A stretch of 64,000 nt of DNA from an uncultured Bacteroidota bacterium. GTDB lineage: Bacteria > Bacteroidota > Bacteroidia > AKYH767-A > OLB10. A program made the translations under genes and the position numbers. This document shows, one piece after another, positions 45,694 to 55,108 of this stretch; position 1 is the stretch's first letter, and each line of letters begins with the position of its first letter. The notes beneath the pieces are model-generated. The model was given only the letters and a program-made list of their open reading frames with translations. It was not told the DNA's origin and made no database searches. The stretch lies in NCBI GenBank assembly GCA_900696575.1, contig CAADHD010000034.1, positions 21,812 through 85,811 on the forward strand, in the 5' to 3' direction.

Positions 45694-46125
45694 ATGAATG
45701 TGATGACACCTGCTCACTGGAAACTTACCTTTTCTCCTTCTGTTACCATAAGAGAACTGCAACAAGAATTTCAGAAAAGATACCATTGGCTGAAAATCGA
45801 ATTTTATTCCATACCACACAGCATAAGTGATAAAAAGGTTTCTAAAAACATGTTTTCTTCGGGCAAATCGTTGCAAGAAATCGGATATCGCCTGCCTTCG
45901 GTTACCATAGAGATTGACGATAAAATGTCGGTTAAAGAATTAGAAGAAATCATACATAAAAAGACCGGACTATATGCACAGGTATTCCGCAAATCAGGTA
46001 AAATATGGCTGGAGACCTCAGCTACCGATAACTGGACACTCGGAGAACAAAATGAAGAAGCAGAAGCCCTGCAGAAACAATTGAAACAGGAAAGAGAAAA
46101 TCCTGAAGATCATGACATCTGGTAA
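45694..46125 (+). CDS. Uncharacterised protein with two similar halves
   Basis: A 143-residue soluble acidic protein I cannot assign to a named family. Two halves look alike: VTIRELQQEFQKRYHWLKIEFY in the first and MSVKELEEIIHKKTGLYAQVFRK in the second. Each has strand, short helix, then strand, reminiscent of a beta-grasp repeat. The tail is KIWLETSATDNWTLGEQNEEAEAL followed by a charged helix. No signal peptide or membrane segment is seen. Start choice: ATG at 45694. A TTG at 45673 is possible but adds a His-rich stretch that looks untranslated. It is convergent with the M48 peptidase gene (8 bases). Confidence 0.7.
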   Translation: MNVMTPAHWKLTFSPSVTIRELQQEFQKRYHWLKIEFYSIPHSISDKKVSKNMFSSGKSLQEIGYRLPSVTIEIDDKMSVKELEEIIHKKTGLYAQVFRKSGKIWLETSATDNWTLGEQNEEAEALQKQLKQERENPEDHDIW

Positions 46126-46133
46126 GCACATCG

Positions 46134-46934
46134 TTAAGGCTTGTAATACTTTAAGGCCTTAGGCAGGTAGGCTTTAATGTTATTAGTCCTGGTTTGATCG
46201 CTGGGATGCGTACTCAGAAACTCAGGCGGTTTATTATTTCCGGTTGCTTTTGAGAACCGCTGCCACAAGTCAACTGCCACCGAAGGATGGTAACCGGCCA
46301 TTGCCATAAAAATCAACCCCATTTTATCAGCTTCTGATTCATGAAGGCGTGAAAAGGGTAGAATAGCCCCAACCGTAGCGCCAACTCCATAAGCAGTCAT
46401 ATACAACGCACGTGTTTGTTCCGGCTGATCACGAAGAGCCACATCAAGAGCAATGCCTCCCATGGCCGTAACCAGCATCTGACTCATTCGTTCATTGCCA
46501 TGCCGGGCAATAGCATGAGCAATTTCATGACCCATCACAAAAGCAAGCCCGGCTTCATCCTGAGTAACAGGAAGTATTCCTGTATAGACCACAATCTTTC
46601 CTCCGGGCATACACCATGCATTCATCTCCTTGCTCTGCACTGTTTTAAATTCCCATTTATAGCCCTTAATCCTGTCGCTCATTTTATTCTGCCGCATATA
46701 TTCAGTTACGGCTATTGAAATTTTCCTACCGACTCTTTCTACCATTTCGGCATTCGGGTCTGATAGCGGCAACGGAGGATTATTCTTTAGAAAGTCTCCA
46801 TAGTTTGTCAATGCCATGCTGATCATGGTGCTTTCCGGAAGTAGATTCAGTTGTTTACGATTGGTAACCGGAACTTTGGAACAGGCAATCAGCAGCAAAG
46901 TAATGGCTGTCGTTATCAAAAATTTATTTCTCAT
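46134..46934 (-). CDS. M48-family metallopeptidase lipoprotein (BepA/LoiP-like)
   Basis: A 266-residue envelope zinc protease. The signal MRNKFLITTAITLLLIAC gives a lipid Cys at 18. The zinc motif is HEIAHAIARHGNERMS, and the third ligand Glu lies in RLHESEADKMGLIFMAMAGY. The product ends STHPSDQTRTNNIKAYLP, the usual M48 tail. Relatives degrade misfolded outer-membrane proteins. I chose Met 46934; an upstream Met at 46961 would add nine polar residues before the signal. Confidence 0.93.
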   Translation of the reverse strand: MRNKFLITTAITLLLIACSKVPVTNRKQLNLLPESTMISMALTNYGDFLKNNPPLPLSDPNAEMVERVGRKISIAVTEYMRQNKMSDRIKGYKWEFKTVQSKEMNAWCMPGGKIVVYTGILPVTQDEAGLAFVMGHEIAHAIARHGNERMSQMLVTAMGGIALDVALRDQPEQTRALYMTAYGVGATVGAILPFSRLHESEADKMGLIFMAMAGYHPSVAVDLWQRFSKATGNNKPPEFLSTHPSDQTRTNNIKAYLPKALKYYKP

Positions 46935-47000
46935 GGTTAATGTTTTCTTCTCTAAACGCAAAGATTCAGCCGTTCAAAATTAAGGAAGAGTGAATCAATA

Positions 47001-47912
47001 TCAGGGTACAAACATCTGCACAGCCTTTGACCAAATCGTAAACTGAAAAGGCGATGCAAAAGATAATTCCCCGTCAGCATCGGCATAGATTGTTTCGGGA
47101 CTCCGTATGAATAAATTCTTTGTTCTGACGACCGAAACCTGCGGATGATTCACATGCTTACCTGAACTTATTTTCGGAAAGTTCAGCAGCAACTGAATCA
47201 AAGGCATTTTTTTAATAATGGTGATATCCAGCAAACCATCATCGGCAACAGCACCCGGTGCCTGCATCATTCCCCCTCCATTGTAGCGGCAAACTCCGGC
47301 AGCTACCGAAAAGACAGGCCCATTGATTTGCATTTCTTCGCATTCAATGTTTACGATTGATGACTTGTAGCTGAAAATGTATTGAAGCACTTTTAAATAA
47401 TAAAACAGCCGGTTGGTTTTAAAGCAATCGCTTTCGGCTATTCTCATTACAACATACCCCTGAAATCCTGTTCCGGCCATATTGATAAAATACCGGGTTC
47501 CATCTCCGGAACGAACGATTCCTGCATCATGATAAATTGTTGTTCCTTTTAAAATAATCTCCAGAGCTTTTAGGGGCTGAAAAGGTATTGCATGATGTCT
47601 GCACCAGTCATTTCCCGTACCTGAAGGAATAACTCCAAACCTGAATTTCTCATTATTATTTTCCGAAGACTGAAGAAAGGAATGTATTGTTTTACTGAGT
47701 GTACCATCGCCACCGATGATGATAAAATTCCGGAATCCATTTTTAATAGCATTCGTCAGAAGTGAGTGTTCATCACCTGCTTTGGCAGTGATAAATTCAC
47801 CGAATAAAACACTCCGCCTTTCCAGTTCCTGTTTAATTTTTAAAAAATGAAAGCGCCCTTTGCCATTTCCTGCAACAGGGTTAACCAAAAGTGCAAAAGG
47901 GGTTTCTGTCAA
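47001..47912 (-). CDS. Diacylglycerol/lipid kinase family protein
   Basis: A 303-residue cytosolic enzyme of the DagK/YegS family that phosphorylates lipid diols with ATP. The N-terminal domain has FALLVNPVAGNGKG and the nucleotide motif IIGGDGTLSKT, then GVIPSGTGNDWCRH. The beta-sandwich C-terminal domain has VADDGLLDITIIKKM and ETIYADADGE. It is one of two such genes in the window; the other (62541-63413) shares the same motifs at lower overall similarity, so they are paralogues of different groups. Confidence 0.9.
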   Translation of the reverse strand: MTETPFALLVNPVAGNGKGRFHFLKIKQELERRSVLFGEFITAKAGDEHSLLTNAIKNGFRNFIIIGGDGTLSKTIHSFLQSSENNNEKFRFGVIPSGTGNDWCRHHAIPFQPLKALEIILKGTTIYHDAGIVRSGDGTRYFINMAGTGFQGYVVMRIAESDCFKTNRLFYYLKVLQYIFSYKSSIVNIECEEMQINGPVFSVAAGVCRYNGGGMMQAPGAVADDGLLDITIIKKMPLIQLLLNFPKISSGKHVNHPQVSVVRTKNLFIRSPETIYADADGELSFASPFQFTIWSKAVQMFVP

Positions 47913-47976
47913 TCGTGGTAAAGATAGAATCCGTAATTAAGATCACCATGCTTTCTTATCCATCATTACCGGCTTT

Positions 47977-48451
47977 ATGATACACAAAATAACTCTCCTA
48001 ATTTTATTGCTCTTAAAACATTTAATAACTCTTACCACGAAAAAAACACTCATCATCAGCTTCTTATTTTTCATTAGCCTAATTATTAAGGCCCAAAGCG
48101 ACAAAGCAGTTTCAGAAATGTTTCTGAATGGAGAATGGAATGCTACCTTCCCAATGGAAGTATCAGATAAAACAACGCTTACAAAATGTGAACTCTGCAC
48201 TTTTCAGATTGATCCGTCTAAACCGTCAATAGGAATTATGCAGGATTTTGAAATGGATTTTGAGAATGATAAAATCATCATGAAATATGGCGATAAAACT
48301 TCAACAGTTCCTTGCTCAAGAGATAAGGTTAGATTCCATAAGTTTTGCTTATGAAAATAACAAGTATCATTTCATGATTTTCTTTAATAATAATGAACGC
48401 ATTCTTGTAAAGCATGATGGAACTTTAGCAGTAATGAAGCTGGCCGAATAA
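47977..48451 (+). pseudogene. Small exported protein gene with a frameshift near its 3' end
   Basis: The first frame (47977-48354) encodes 125 residues: a hydrophobic export signal (to KAQSD) and a mature start EMFLNGEWNATFPMEV with a CELC motif, ending in an odd tail HKFCL. From about 48284 the +1 frame is open to 48451 and reads like the missing end (IRLDSISFAYENNKYHF, then FFNNNERILVKHDGTL and AVMKLAE). One extra base, or two lost, between 48284 and 48352 would explain this. A small lipocalin-like or META-like beta protein is possible; no family was recognised. Sequencing error or genuine decay cannot be told apart. Confidence 0.65.
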
Positions 48452-48460
48452 CCTTTTTTC

Positions 48461-48502
48461 AAAAAAAATAAATCCTGCAGCAGGAAACAATGCTGCAGGA
48501 TT
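48461..48502. terminator. Strong hairpin terminator between convergent genes
   Basis: A 12-bp perfect stem AATCCTGCAGCA/TGCTGCAGGATT (48471-48502) with an 8-base loop. On its left lies an eight-A run (48461-48468), which is a U tract for leftward transcripts from the POT transporter gene ending at 48533. It may also stop rightward transcripts of the frameshifted gene. Confidence 0.85.
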
Positions 48503-48532
48503 TACTTATTGATTTTTCTTAACGGGCGTTAA

Positions 48533-50089
48533 TCAATGAACGCCATGCATCCATTTCTTCAGAGCCGGAGACAGCAATAACAGAATGGCGGCAGCACCCA
48601 ATACAATCCATACGCCCCAATTCATATACACATCGGCAAAACCCGAAAGAATTGTTTCGCGCGAATCATCAGCCTTAGGCTCTGCAATCAATTGCCCTAA
48701 AATTCCGCCAATCTTATGGGCAAAAGCAATACTGAGAAACCAGCATCCCATTACGAATCCAACTGTTTTGGCAGGTGAAAGTTTTGTTACAACTGATAAC
48801 CCGACAGGCGAAAGGCTTAACTCACCGGTAGTATGGAACATATACATAAAGATGAGATACGCCAATGGAATCATCTGGCCCGAAGAGATAGCGCCATTAG
48901 TTCCAAGTACAATGATGTAATAGCCTAAGGCAATCTGAATCAGTGCCAGAAAAAATTTGATGGGAGTACGGGGTTCCATGTTCTTTTTCGAAAGCAGTCC
49001 CCAGATCCATGTAAATACGGGAGCAAACAGAATAATGAATAAGGGATTCACTGCCTGAAACTGCGATGTTTCTATACCGTGTTTTTCAACAAAGCGGTCT
49101 GTTAAGATGTTGAGCGAACCACCGGCCTGCTCGAACAAAACCCAAAAAAGCATGTGAAAGAAGAAGAGGAATATGAAAACCAGTAATCGCTGGCCTTCGG
49201 CACGGTCTTCGGCAGTAAACGAAGTAAAGAGGAGATAACCGATGCAAAGAAGCCCTGCAATGATCATGATATAATTGGTAATTCCTTCCGCATCTATCAG
49301 CAGGCTGAAAACAGGAATACAAATCAGCGCACCCAGTATAATTAACCAGTTGGGAGAAAGGCCTAAGAAAAGGGGCTTATGCAGGTAAACAGGGTCGGGG
49401 GGATTGCCTTTGTCTTCAAACTTGCGCATGTTGCGGTAGAAAACAATAAGGCCGAGCAGCATACCAAGTCCTGCGAGAAGGAAACCGAGAGACCAATGCA
49501 CTTCACGGGCAAGGTAACCGCAGGTAAGCGGAGCCAATAATGCTCCCACATTAATACCCATGTAGAAGATGGTGAAAGCGCTGTCTTTACGTTTGTCATT
49601 ACGGTCATAAAAAGTACCCAGAAAACTGGAGATGTTCGGTTTGAAAAATCCGTTACCGATAGCCAGCAAACCAAGAGCAATGAAAAACAAAAACTCTTTA
49701 TTTCCGGTATAGGCATTAAATGATAGCATAAACTGAGCAGCAGCCATCATTAATCCACCGGTAATGATTGCCCTGCGGAATCCGAAAACTTTATCTGCTA
49801 TCATACCTCCAATGATGGGAGCGGCATAAAGCAAGGCATTAAATGCACCATAAATTCCATACGACCGGGCATCGGCTTCTCCCTGAGCAATCTTGCTGAA
49901 AAGTTCGCTGGTCATGTAAAGAATAAGGAATGCACGCATTCCATAAAATGAAAAACGCTCCCACATTTCGGCAAAGAATAATGTGAAGAGCGCTTTCGGG
50001 TGGGTTTTACGTTGTGAGAGAACAACAAGAGGTACCCAGATAAGCACAAAAACCCAGCCCCCGATCAAGAGCATTAGTCCTAAGTTCAT
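48533..50089 (-). CDS. Proton-dependent oligopeptide transporter (POT/PTR2 family)
   Basis: A 518-residue inner-membrane MFS symporter for di- and tripeptides. It has twelve or more membrane segments, the POT signature FFAEMWERFSFYGMRAFLI (about residues 38-56), and the second-signature region FTIFYMGINVGALLAPLTCGYLA. The ExxER proton-coupling motif is present as EMWER. The length is in the family range. It could import peptides released by the exported proteases encoded here. It has its own terminator 30 bases past the stop. Confidence 0.94.
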   Translation of the reverse strand: MNLGLMLLIGGWVFVLIWVPLVVLSQRKTHPKALFTLFFAEMWERFSFYGMRAFLILYMTSELFSKIAQGEADARSYGIYGAFNALLYAAPIIGGMIADKVFGFRRAIITGGLMMAAAQFMLSFNAYTGNKEFLFFIALGLLAIGNGFFKPNISSFLGTFYDRNDKRKDSAFTIFYMGINVGALLAPLTCGYLAREVHWSLGFLLAGLGMLLGLIVFYRNMRKFEDKGNPPDPVYLHKPLFLGLSPNWLIILGALICIPVFSLLIDAEGITNYIMIIAGLLCIGYLLFTSFTAEDRAEGQRLLVFIFLFFFHMLFWVLFEQAGGSLNILTDRFVEKHGIETSQFQAVNPLFIILFAPVFTWIWGLLSKKNMEPRTPIKFFLALIQIALGYYIIVLGTNGAISSGQMIPLAYLIFMYMFHTTGELSLSPVGLSVVTKLSPAKTVGFVMGCWFLSIAFAHKIGGILGQLIAEPKADDSRETILSGFADVYMNWGVWIVLGAAAILLLLSPALKKWMHGVH

Positions 50090-50229
50090 AAGCGATTTGT
50101 TTTAATTGGTTATGGTGCGCTAATGTAAGGCAAAGTATAGTTTACTACCAAAAGCATAATCATGTAAACACTGAGCAGATTTAGCCGTGATGTTATCTTC
50201 ACACCCTATATCCACCTGCATTCCGTTTT

Positions 50230-51855
50230 ATGAAAAATTTTATTGCTTCTTTACTGATTGTTTTTATATTATGCCAGAGAGCTTCCGCACAAAATAACCT
50301 GCGCGAAAAGATTTTTTCAGCACCAACCAATTCACTGGTTAAAGGACTCATCAGAACTTTTGATGGCGGCTATGCGATTGCTTCTTCGGTTGATTCAATC
50401 GGAGCGGGCAATAATGATTTCTGTTTATTGAAACTCAATGCCTCCTTGCAGGTTGAGTGGTCTTACACTTATGGCGGAACGCAGGAAGAAACCTGTTTTC
50501 AACTCAGACAGGCAGCCGACAGCGGCTATGTCCTTTCGGGTTATTCTACTTCGTTTACCAATGGCAGCCGCGATGCCATGATTCTGAAAACCGACAAGAA
50601 CGGAATTTTTGAATGGAGCAAAATAATTGGTGGACCGCTCGAAGACCGTTTTACCTGGTGCGAACCAAAACCGGACGGAACCATCACCTGTGCAGGGAAT
50701 ACCAAAAGTGCCGGTGCCGGTGATGATGATATGCTGATGGTAAAATTTGATACCAATGGCGATACGCTCTGGACACGCATGTTTGGTGGGCCGGTATATG
50801 ATGCAGGGATATGCATTGCTAACCTCTTAAACGGAGGTTATGCTATGAGCGGCAGAATTTTCTCATACGGTACCGGTTTCAGGGATGTATGTTTATTACA
50901 GACCGATGCTAATGGAAACCTGATATGGTTTCGTACTTATGGCGGGCCTTATACTGATGAAGGAATGATAGTAAAACAAACTGCTGACGGTGGATTTCTT
51001 ATTTCCGGAGCTTCTGAATCTTTCGCTCCTGCCGGATATTATGATGTTTATACTATCCGTACCGATAGTACCGGAAATCTTCTCTGGTCGCGAAATTACG
51101 GAGGCGATAAAACAGATGCTACTTATGATTTTATCGAAAACCCTGATGGCGGTTTTACCATTCTCGGTTTCAGTGAAAGTTTCAATTCGAATTTATCTCA
51201 GAACAATGATCCTGAAATGCTGGGTGATGACAGCGCCAGCGTGTATTTAATCCGTACCAATGCGCAGGGCGATACCTTATGGACTCGCGTTTTCGGAGGA
51301 AATAAATTTGACGAAGCATACGCACTTATTCCTTCCGATTCGGGCGGATATGTTATTGGTGCATTCTCGCGTAGTTTCAATAATGACAGCCGTTATGATG
51401 TTTACTTAATTTTTGTTGACAGTACAGGTTATGCCGGATGCAACACTTACTACCCTCCTACTTATGTAATTGTTCCGCCAACCGTTCCTATGATTCACTC
51501 ACCTGACATTAACTCAGGAATTTCTTTCATCACTCCTTCTGTTATTTCCGGAAATATCAGTTACACTTTTTCTGATCCATGTTTATTTTCCGCCATACAT
51601 GAAAACAACCGGGAGAAATTTGAATTTGAAGTTTATCCGAATCCTGCTGCAGATAAGATTCGCATTTCATCGTCAGCTTTTCAAAAAACAAAATTGAACA
51701 TTACTGACTTAACCGGCACATTCTTATATTCTGATATTTTTGATGAAACCATTACTGTGAACTCAAAACATTTTCAAAGCGGTATGTATTTCATAACGCT
51801 CATAAATGAAAATGGAATTTCAGCGACAAAGCGGATAGTTATTTTGAACGATTAA
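50230..51855 (+). CDS. T9SS-exported beta-propeller-like repeat protein
   Basis: A 541-residue secreted protein with a signal peptide (about 1-20). Seven or so repeats of about 55 residues follow, each carrying DGGY.(I/L)(A/S)G, a D(V/A)xLLKTDxNG strand and LWxRxYGGxxxDE; this is the delta-60/SBBP-type beta-propeller pattern. A T9SS type A sorting domain ends the protein (VYPNPAADKIRISS...GMYFITLINENG). Probably a surface or released binding protein of unknown ligand. It is convergent with folD (17 bases). Confidence 0.88.
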   Translation: MKNFIASLLIVFILCQRASAQNNLREKIFSAPTNSLVKGLIRTFDGGYAIASSVDSIGAGNNDFCLLKLNASLQVEWSYTYGGTQEETCFQLRQAADSGYVLSGYSTSFTNGSRDAMILKTDKNGIFEWSKIIGGPLEDRFTWCEPKPDGTITCAGNTKSAGAGDDDMLMVKFDTNGDTLWTRMFGGPVYDAGICIANLLNGGYAMSGRIFSYGTGFRDVCLLQTDANGNLIWFRTYGGPYTDEGMIVKQTADGGFLISGASESFAPAGYYDVYTIRTDSTGNLLWSRNYGGDKTDATYDFIENPDGGFTILGFSESFNSNLSQNNDPEMLGDDSASVYLIRTNAQGDTLWTRVFGGNKFDEAYALIPSDSGGYVIGAFSRSFNNDSRYDVYLIFVDSTGYAGCNTYYPPTYVIVPPTVPMIHSPDINSGISFITPSVISGNISYTFSDPCLFSAIHENNREKFEFEVYPNPAADKIRISSSAFQKTKLNITDLTGTFLYSDIFDETITVNSKHFQSGMYFITLINENGISATKRIVILND

Positions 51856-51872
51856 AATTTAGAGTACCTTTA

Positions 51873-52739
51873 TCATTTAACTTCTGCTGCCCGTAAGGTA
51901 TTTGAGAGCAGTCCAATAATCGTCATCGGCCCAACACCACCGGGTACCGGAGTGATGGCGCTGCATAGCGGAGCTACATTATCAAAATCAACATCACCTG
52001 TTAAGCGATAGCCGTTTTTACGAGTGGGGTCCTCAATCCTTGTAATGCCAACATCAATAACCACAGTGCCTCTTTTAATCATGCCTGCTTTTACAAATCC
52101 GGGTTTTCCGAGAGCGGCAATAAGTATATCGGCCTGACGGGTAAATTCTTCAAGATTCGAAGTACGGCTATGGCATAAGGTAACCGTGGCATTTGCAGAA
52201 GCGGCAGAAAGCATAATGCTCATGGGCCTTCCCACTATGTTACTCCGGCCAATCACAACAGCATGTTTTCCTGACAAAGAAATGTTGTAATGTTCGAGCA
52301 TCAACATGATTCCTTTCGGAGTAGCCGGTTCAAAACAGGGTAATCCAAAAGATAGTTTTCCGGCATTCAGCGGATGAAATCCATCCACATCCTTTTCAGG
52401 ATGGATGGCGGAAGCAATCACATCAGGGTTGATATGAGGAGGCAATGGCAACTGCACAAGAATACCGTCTGTATTTTCATCGGCATTGAGTCTATCAATT
52501 TCTTCTAAGAGCTCTTTTTCGGAAATGGTGTCTTCCAGTTTAATAAGCGCTGAACCAATTTCGCACTGACGACAGGATCTTATTTTGTTATTGACATAAG
52601 CAACAGAAGCCGGATTCTCCCCTACCAAAACCGCTGCAAGATGAGGGCTGCGTCCGTTTTCATTTTTCAGTTGGCGTGATTGCTCAAGCAATTGAACTTT
52701 TATTTTTTCCGATAATTTTTTTCCGTCAAGTAATATCAT
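51873..52739 (-). CDS. folD: Bifunctional methylenetetrahydrofolate dehydrogenase/cyclohydrolase
   Basis: A 288-residue cytoplasmic enzyme that converts 5,10-methylene-THF to 10-formyl-THF using NADP. Catalytic Lys lies in SVAYVNNKIRSC. Other signatures are QLPLPPHINPD, KDVDGFHPLNAG, PATPKGIMLML, and the NADP loop VIGRSNIVGRPMSIML. The C-terminus PVPGGVGPMTIIGLLSNT is typical. It follows ffh by only 4 bases in the same transcript. Confidence 0.97.
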   Translation of the reverse strand: MILLDGKKLSEKIKVQLLEQSRQLKNENGRSPHLAAVLVGENPASVAYVNNKIRSCRQCEIGSALIKLEDTISEKELLEEIDRLNADENTDGILVQLPLPPHINPDVIASAIHPEKDVDGFHPLNAGKLSFGLPCFEPATPKGIMLMLEHYNISLSGKHAVVIGRSNIVGRPMSIMLSAASANATVTLCHSRTSNLEEFTRQADILIAALGKPGFVKAGMIKRGTVVIDVGITRIEDPTRKNGYRLTGDVDFDNVAPLCSAITPVPGGVGPMTIIGLLSNTLRAAEVK

Positions 52740-52743
52740 CCTT

Positions 52744-54075
52744 CTATCTTCTCATGCCGGGCATATTACGCATCATGCGCTGTGCATTGCTGCCTGTGAA
52801 TGCTTTCATCATTTTGCGCATTTCCTCAAACTGTTTGATCAGTTTATTCACATCGTTAATGTCCGTTCCGCTGCCTGCAGCAATTCTTTTTCTTCGGTTC
52901 TGGTTAAGCAATGTGGGATCAGAGCGCTCGGCAGGTGTCATGCTGCGTATGATAGCCTCCGTGCTTTTAAATGCATCATCACTTATTTCCACATCTTTCA
53001 ATGCTTTGCCTGCACCGGGAATCATGCCCAGCAAGTCTTTCATGTTTCCCATTTTTTTGATTTGTTGAATCTGGTTCAGGAAATCACTGAAGTCAAATTT
53101 GTTCTTCGCAATTTTCTTCTGAAGCGCTGCTGCTTCCTTTTCATCAAACTGCTCCTGCGCTTTTTCAACAAGCGTAACAATATCACCCATTCCCAGAATG
53201 CGGCTGGCCATTCGTTCAGGATGGAAAACATCAATTGCATCGGGTTTCTCGCCCGTACCCACAAACTTGATGGGTTTGTTAACTACTGCTTTGATGGAAA
53301 GCGCAGCACCGCCCCGCGAATCACCGTCTAATTTGGTTAAAGCTACTCCGTCATAATTCAAGCGGTCGTGAAATGCTTTGGCAGTGTTAACGGCATCCTG
53401 CCCGGTCATGGCATCCACTACAAATAAAGTTTCGGAAGGATTAATGGCTTTCCTGATGTTTTCGATCTCCTGCATCATCTCCTCATCAATTGCCAATCGT
53501 CCGGCTGTATCTACAATGATGGTATTGAATCCCTTTTCCTTAGCTGTTCGGATGGCATTCTGAGCTATCTGAACCGGATTTTGATTTCCGTCTTCACTGT
53601 AAACTTCAACACCAAGAGTATTTCCTAAAACTTTTAACTGATCAATAGCTGCAGGACGGTAAACATCGCAGGCCACCAACATTACGCTGCGTCCTCTTTT
53701 AGTTTTCAGCATGTTGGCCAGTTTGGCGCTCAGGGTGGTTTTACCTGAGCCCTGCAGACCTGACATGAGAATTATGGCCGGATTAGGCTTCAGGTTTATG
53801 TCAACCGAAGCACCTCCCATTAGTTTTACCAATTCATCGTGTACAATTTTAACAAGCAATTGCCCAGGAGAAACTGCAATTAACACCTGCTGGCCAAGTG
53901 CCTTTTCTTTTACCGTATCGGTAAACAGTTTGGCTACTTTGTAATTCACATCGGCATCGAGCAGGGCTTTGCGTACTTCTTTCAATGTTTCGGCAACATT
54001 GATTTCCGTAATCTTACCCTGACCTTTCAGCAGTTTAAAGGCGCGATCAAGTTTATCACTTAAATTTTCGAACAT
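52744..54075 (-). CDS. ffh: Signal recognition particle protein Ffh
   Basis: A 443-residue GTPase that binds signal sequences and SRP RNA and docks with FtsY. The N domain (about 1-90) is followed by the G domain with GLQGSGKTTLSAKLA, VACDVYRPAAIDQL, DTAGRLAIDE, TKLDGDSRGGAAL and GTGEKPDAID. The M domain is C-terminal, ending methionine-rich (MMKAFTGSNAQRMMRNMPGM). The length is normal. It is the first gene of the ffh-folD pair. The SRP RNA gene was not found in the window. Confidence 0.97.
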   Translation of the reverse strand: MFENLSDKLDRAFKLLKGQGKITEINVAETLKEVRKALLDADVNYKVAKLFTDTVKEKALGQQVLIAVSPGQLLVKIVHDELVKLMGGASVDINLKPNPAIILMSGLQGSGKTTLSAKLANMLKTKRGRSVMLVACDVYRPAAIDQLKVLGNTLGVEVYSEDGNQNPVQIAQNAIRTAKEKGFNTIIVDTAGRLAIDEEMMQEIENIRKAINPSETLFVVDAMTGQDAVNTAKAFHDRLNYDGVALTKLDGDSRGGAALSIKAVVNKPIKFVGTGEKPDAIDVFHPERMASRILGMGDIVTLVEKAQEQFDEKEAAALQKKIAKNKFDFSDFLNQIQQIKKMGNMKDLLGMIPGAGKALKDVEISDDAFKSTEAIIRSMTPAERSDPTLLNQNRRKRIAAGSGTDINDVNKLIKQFEEMRKMMKAFTGSNAQRMMRNMPGMRR

Positions 54076-54088
54076 GATTGTAAAAAGG

Positions 54089-54229
54089 ATGGCAAATGTA
54101 ATTACAGATCATGAAACTCATTATCAGGCAATCCGGAAGTTTGTTGCAGTTAAATTTCCGATTACCGGATGCTCGGAAGAAGCCGTGTTCATTGGTAAAC
54201 TGCCGGGCTTGAAGGGTGAGCAAAAATGA
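54089..54229 (+). CDS. Possible small ORF of 46 residues
   Basis: An open frame from ATG 54089 to TGA 54229 in the otherwise empty gap between ffh and the T9SS gene. The product (MANVITDHETHYQAIRKFVA... ending KLPGLKGEQK) has a plausible amino-acid mix but no recognised family. The purine-rich AAAAAGG directly touches the ATG, too close for a normal ribosome site. It may be chance or a decayed gene end. Confidence 0.22.
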   Translation: MANVITDHETHYQAIRKFVAVKFPITGCSEEAVFIGKLPGLKGEQK

Positions 54230-54247
54230 TTTTAATCATTAATTTGA

Positions 54248-54255
54248 TACTTTTG
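54248..54255 (+). promoter_or_regulatory. Candidate -7 element for the TGA-interrupted T9SS gene
   Basis: TACTTTTG matches TAnnTTTG, 19 bases before the ATG at 54275. Its presence shows that the start of the interrupted gene is still furnished with a promoter. Confidence 0.45.
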
Positions 54256-54274
54256 GTCGTTAAGGAAAATCTAT

Positions 54275-55102
54275 ATGAACAAAATCTACACTTCGTTTTT
54301 CGTGTTATTATCCATAATTGTAATGGCCGACATTCTGGATAAAGACGGAAAAGCCGGCTGAACCGGCTCACCCGGAGAATTTGACTGCACCGGCTGTCAT
54401 ACCTCTTTTACCGTTAATTCAGGTCCCGGCTCCATCACTGTTTCATCTCCCAACCTTACCAACTGGGAATACATTCCCGGCCAAACGTACCAGATTGACG
54501 TTACTGTTGCCCAAACCGGAGTGCCGCTTTTTGGTTTCGGTTTTGAAGCATTGCGCACCAGCAATAATTCTAACGGAGGAACGCTTTCCATTACCAACAG
54601 TACAGAAATCCAGTTAAAAAGTGTTTCGGTTCAAGGCAACAACAGAACCAATGTGGTGCATAAACAAAATGGCGGATTATCTAATAACAGCCATACCTTC
54701 TCTTTTAACTGGACAGCTCCGGCCACCAACATTGGCAATGTGATGTTTTATACGGCCGGTAATGCCGCAAACAATCAAAATGACTCATTAGGCGATTACA
54801 TTTATAAAACCACTCAACTGGTTACCCCCTTTGTTTCAGGAGTTGAAGAACAATTAAATGAAAACGGATTTGTACTGTTTCCTAATCCTGCTGCCGATTT
54901 CTATATGCTGACCACTGCTGCTGATAATCCGATAGAATCATTAAAACTTTATGACCTGAACGGAAAGGTAGTTTTTCAGCATCAGTTGAACACACCTGTG
55001 AAGACTGTAAAAATCAACAAGCCTGAATTGCCTTCAGGAATTTATGTAGCGGCTTGCCAAACACGTAATGGTTTGAAATGGTTTAAAATAGTGTTTCAAT
55101 AA
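54275..55102 (+). pseudogene. T9SS cargo with CxxCH motif, interrupted by in-frame TGA at codon 29
   Basis: One frame runs from ATG 54275 to TAA at 55102 and is broken only by TGA at 54359-54361. Before it lie a signal peptide (MNKIYTSFFVLLSIIVMA) and DKDGKAG; after it TGSPGEFDCTGCH, the heme-like opening seen in choice-of-anchor V/Reelin-like proteins. A beta-sandwich domain (about 45-185) and a T9SS sorting domain (LFPNPAADFYML...GIYVAACQTRNG) follow. No other stop interrupts about 270 codons, so the lesion is recent, a sequencing error, or read through. Translation could restart at the internal ATG at 54521 but would lose the export signal. Confidence 0.75.
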
Positions 55103-55108
55103 AACAAT

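Noticed and set aside
54359..54361. TGA read as selenocysteine or as a reassigned codon
   Set aside because: The surrounding family has Gly or a similar residue here rather than Cys, no SECIS-like hairpin is obvious just downstream, and many genes in the window stop at TGA.
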